Shown: one piece after another, positions 60,401-64,000 of the stretch
Layout: each line of letters begins with the position of its first letter
Position numbering within the stretch: position 1 is the stretch's first letter
Origin: Sitta carolinensis
Lineage: Eukaryota; Chordata; Aves; Passeriformes; Sittidae
Assembly (NCBI GenBank): GCA_032173965.1
Contig: CM063284.1
Span: forward strand, 65,346,863 to 65,410,862
Length of the DNA: 64,000 nucleotides
Reading direction: 5' to 3'
The notes under the pieces: model-generated
Databases searched by the model: none
What the model saw: the letters and a program-made list of their open reading frames with translations, nothing else
Told to the model about the DNA's origin: nothing
Translations under genes and position numbers: made by a program

Positions 60401-61639
60401 TAGCTGCAGAAAGAGAGTGGAAGATACACAGACCATTAAAAAATAAATAATTCTCTTTATAAAGAAGTTTCTGATCCAAAGGGTAAAGTACAAGACAACT
60501 AGAAGTGTGCACTCTGTTTAAGATACAGCTAGCAGTAGGTAGGGTTTTGAATGCCCTTGTCCTGTGGACTTTATATCCAATTAAAATGCTTAGGGGGTAA
60601 TAAACCAATTTTTACTGCTACAGAAAGGCATATTTACAAGCAGATATCTTCTTTTGTTTTCTGTCCCTCTTTCTTTACTGCTTTATTTTGTTTGCAGCCC
60701 AGGAACTGCCCAAACCAATCTCTCACACAATCAAGAGTACAGCTGAAGTTGTGTTTCAGTCTGAGACTGAGCACAGTAACCAGAGCTGCTTAAAACTCGC
60801 CTACATCTTCACCATCCCTCTTCTCCGAGGGTACACTTACCCAGAAAATGTCAGCTTGCCAAAATCGAGCTCTTCTGGGAGGCTTATTGACATTTGGCCA
60901 CTGTCCTGTAGAATGGAGATGACTCTGACTGGACCTGTCAAACACCAGTTGCCAGCCAGGCTTGGCTCCCCTGGAATTCTGATTCACAGGCAATGCTGCT
61001 ACCTGTTCCACCAGCCTGCTGAGTGCTGGAAGGACCCTGGAAAGAGGAGTTCCTGAGCTTGTTTTTCTTTAGTTCGCTGGACTTATAGGGCATCCCAAGT
61101 TGTGGCTCCTGTGTAGTATCCCAGATGGTAACACTAAATTGACAGAGTAGGATTGCTTTCCCTTCTAATGATTTTTTTTGAGAGACTGGGGGAAGAAGAG
61201 CGTGTCCTAGTTCATCTAACTTCTAGATTTTAAACAATAATTAAAAAATCATACTTTTCAAAGCTGAAGACATCAAACAAGTAAGTTGGTGGCAATACCG
61301 AAGTCCTATAGCTATTGTTTCTTGACAATCAAGTTGTAATTGTTTTCCCAGAGCTGCAGAAGGAAGGGTTAATTTTGAAAGGAGGGTTTGGGTTTTTGGT
61401 GGGGTTTTTTTTTCAGGAAACTTTGTCTGGGAGAAGACTGCTCACAAATGCCAGAAAATGGAAAACTGAGAACTCAAAACACACGTTTCGGGATTCTTTC
61501 TTTCCGTACTTTTTTTTCTTTTCCCCTTCTGCTCTGCTTCTTCAATTCTTTAGCATTTAACATCCGATCTCCTTTCATTAAGTTTTTAATTGCTTGCCTG
61601 GGGGAAAGAGGTTAAGTTTTACATCTGCTTTTTGATTCT

Positions 61640-62480
61640 GATGTACTGTGGTTTAATCACAGTGAGATCATATTTACTCTAAGGGTATTGTTTGCACGCT
61701 TGATTTTTTTTTTTTTTTTTTTCCTCCCCGTTGATGTCACAAAAGGCACACAGCCCTCAGACAGATTTGAAAAGGCCTTTTAAAGTCATGGAATGAGCTC
61801 ACACCCTTCCTTGGGTGGGGGGAAAGGAAACCGGTTGCGAGGGTGAAACATACACAGAAAGCTTAGTGAGTTAGGTGCGGCGGAATTTCCCAAAATATTA
61901 ACAGACCTTGAAGGTAAGTCAGGGGCTGTGGTTTGTATTCCCAGAAAGAGAACGGCATTTCGGCACTCCTGTAGAAGCCCGGGGCGCAGAGCACTGCAGG
62001 GCTGTGTCACCGGCGGGTGGGCGCTGTGCCCGCCCGCAGCTGTCGGTGTGTGCCGCCCGCTCCCCATTAGACCGCCCCGCCCCTGCCAGTCGCCCGCTGG
62101 CCGGGATACGCTACGGCAGCGACAGAAACACCTTATTTAACATCTAGGGTGTCATGTTTCTGTGACTGCCCTTGTAATGCCTCTCGCCCCCTCTAACTGA
62201 AATAAAACCGGGCAAGCCAATGAACCACGACTCAGTCAACAGATGAAGGAATGTCGTCTGAGCAAACGAAGACAGCCTGGGGGTTTTTATTCCTTCTGGC
62301 CATGGAAGAATTATCATTTTGTTGCTCTCGATAGATATGAAGCCAGGAATCTTTCTTTTCAACGCACTTTTCCATTGTGAAACATCAGGCATGGCAATAA
62401 GCTGAGGCACTCGGTATTTTATTCACACAGGCCAGAGCACCAGTTAGGATCTTTGTTCTAACCTTCATTTTCAGATTTTT
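61640..62480 (+). promoter_or_regulatory. GC-rich intronic patch: candidate enhancer or alternative first exon
   Basis: A CpG-dense core at about 61.97-62.13 kb stands out in an AT-rich intron. Just upstream are a kappa-B consensus GGAATTTCCC (61882-61891), a CRE-like TGATGTCAC near 61.73 kb, and the sequence CCTTGAAG followed by GTAAGT (61913-61918), a near-perfect splice donor on the plus strand. A GGAATG (TEAD-type) motif lies near 62.25 kb. Together this is consistent with an internal regulatory element or an unannotated 5' exon feeding into NEDD9. All of it is motif-level evidence, and no open reading frame joins convincingly to NEDD9. Confidence 0.3.
61704..61722. repeat. T19 tract
   Basis: A run of 19 T followed by CCTCCCCG. 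It is a simple repeat within intron 1. Confidence 0.9.
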
Positions 62481-64000
62481 CCCTTTTTTACTTCCTCCCC
62501 CCACACATACTTTTTCTAGCCTCCTAATTCCTTCTGTCATAGACATGCATTTGAATTCCCTCCCAAGCTGCAGGTTCACTGCTGTGCCTCAGTTTTGCAA
62601 ACTACTTTGCCAATGTTCTTGGACCAAAGCACTTTCAGACTCTCACATGTTTTCGTCACGTTTGAGTCCCAGGCTTGGGTGAACCAATGGACCACATCTG
62701 CATCTTGAGCAGGAGTGTGAAGTGCCTGAGCCCTAGTTGTCTGCTTGCTGCTTGTCCACCCTGCTTAGTGGACTATTGTGTCTGCAAAAACTGGCATTGG
62801 ATATTACAGAGCATGACAGCCATAGTACCTACTCTGGCTTACCCAAGTGTGGTCCTGTAAGAAACGGAAAATTCACCTTTTTCCTCCTTAGCGTTCTGTG
62901 TAACTTGTCTCATTACCAAAAAAGAAAAAAAGTTCCAGCCAAGACAAACACTGAAAATCAGGCCTCTCAGGCAGACAGAGGGACTGGGACAGCTTGGTGG
63001 AACACTGAAATAAGGCACTTGCCTCTCTGCCCTGCAGAAAGGTTTTCCACATCTCATCGTCCAGGCAGCTTGGTCTACTTTAGCATGACTGTTTCAGAGA
63101 TGCACAGGACCAGAGAGTAAGGATACTTAGGGTGGATGAAGACCTGTCCTCCTTAGGGCTCTGCCAAGGCTGTTGGCTCATAGCTCTCTCATTAGCTGTG
63201 AAGCTAGTCTTCCAAATCTGTGCATGGGAAATTGCCTTAATTTCCATCCAGCAGGACTTGTAATTATTTGGGTGAGCAGTGCTTGACCAGAGAAGTATCT
63301 TCGTTAAACCAAAAACTTGCGAGTTAGCACTAGAAAGCAAAGAGAGTGCCTGAAAAGCAAAACTATGGGCTTTGCCTGTGGAGCGAACTGAAGCCTTACC
63401 ATGGTGAGCATTTGCAGCTGGGCTCCTTATTTTGTCATTAGCTGAGAGCCAAGGGAGCTCAGAGTTTCCAGAGCCAGGCACAGGCTGGCTTGGATGCTCA
63501 GGGCCTTTCCCTGTGAAGCTGCAGTAGCTGCAACACCCTGCTAGGTGCAGAGGCTCTCTGATGCATGCTGTGGGAGCACTTCCTGCCTCCTCTGCATAGC
63601 TGTAGACATCATCTTGAGATAAAGAGCAAAAGTCTGCACACAGCTTGGCAATGAGTTGTTTAGGGTCTGCACCTGGATGGGGGCTGTTATGGCCAAGCGG
63701 TGCCATTTCATGGTCCAGTTCCCATGTCACTGCCCACAGGGACCTGTCAAAGAACATGCCAGGGCAACTTTGAGTGTATCAGGCACTGCCTTTGCTGTTC
63801 ACACTGCCTTCCAGGTTTGAGCAGACCAGCAAAAGACGTTTCTCAAAGCTGAATGTCTTATTCAGTGACCTCTGTCAACTTCTGTTAAGTAGCCTTTGTG
63901 CTAGGTTGCTTGTTGTAGATAGACCTGTTACCTACTGTACCTCAAGAGCTGCTTTCCTTGCCAGCATAGCACAATGAATGCTTTATTTCAGGGGCAGTGA

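Larger units (their letters stand above)
54044..64000 (+). other. NEDD9: NEDD9 intron 1, 5' part (runs off the window)
   Basis: The intron opens with GTGAGCGCGG and continues to the right edge. I searched both strands for the SH3-domain exon (NLMARALYDN, WWLCSLHGRQG) and found no candidate, so the intron is longer than about 10 kb. It contains a minisatellite, poly(T) tracts at 55414-55429, 56110-56147 and 61704-61722, an inverted GATA pair, and a GC-rich patch near 62 kb. A 225-codon antisense frame lies at 63080-63757. No other gene is supported. Confidence 0.7.

Noticed and set aside
60688..61056. 122-codon plus-strand frame in intron 1, considered as a NEDD9 exon
   Set aside because: It does not resemble the SH3 domain or any other NEDD9 segment.

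Overview
The window looks like avian nuclear DNA. Two long 3'-terminal CR1 LINE fragments at 47.7-48.4 kb and 53.0-53.6 kb, plus two shorter or older ones, show the CR1 3' end (direct repeats of the ATTCTATG type) seen in sauropsids. A solo LTR at 10.9-11.5 kb resembles, from memory, a common bird ERVL-type family. Repeat content is otherwise low and there is no sign of dense bacterial-style coding. Almost all open reading frames are short chance ORFs.

Only one protein-coding exon can be supported. A CpG island at about 53.64-54.40 kb holds a four-codon first coding exon (MKYK), followed by a consensus splice donor. MKYK is the N-terminus of the main isoform of NEDD9 (HEF1/CAS-L). In that protein the next exon starts the SH3 domain with NLMARALYD. 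The gene therefore reads left to right. Its promoter lies at about 53.65-54.0 kb, and its first intron fills the window from 54,044 to the right edge. No second exon was found.

Layout: 1-52.9 kb is non-coding DNA 5' of the main NEDD9 promoter. It is either intergenic or intron of a distal-promoter NEDD9 isoform. It contains a 179-bp foldback sequence (8.37-8.55 kb), the solo LTR, CR1 fragments, microsatellites, a 57-bp tandem duplication, a T39 tract with an upstream polyadenylation signal that looks like the 3' end of a retrocopied transcript, and a small CpG-dense patch at 50.0-50.8 kb. At 52.96-53.64 kb a CR1 copy lies directly against the CpG island. The promoter carries a 20-bp GC-box plus octamer module repeated three times. 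A nine-codon upstream ORF ends in an ATGA overlap with the MKYK start. Intron 1 opens with a three-copy minisatellite (54.44-54.76 kb) and further on has a GC-rich patch at 61.6-62.5 kb with a kappa-B motif and a perfect splice donor, a candidate intronic enhancer or alternative first exon.

No previously undescribed multi-gene system is visible. The best follow-up targets are regulatory: the triplicated octamer/GC-box module, the uORF, the intron minisatellite, the foldback repeat and the intronic GC-rich patch. Conservation, repeat-family names and transcript structure could not be tested here.
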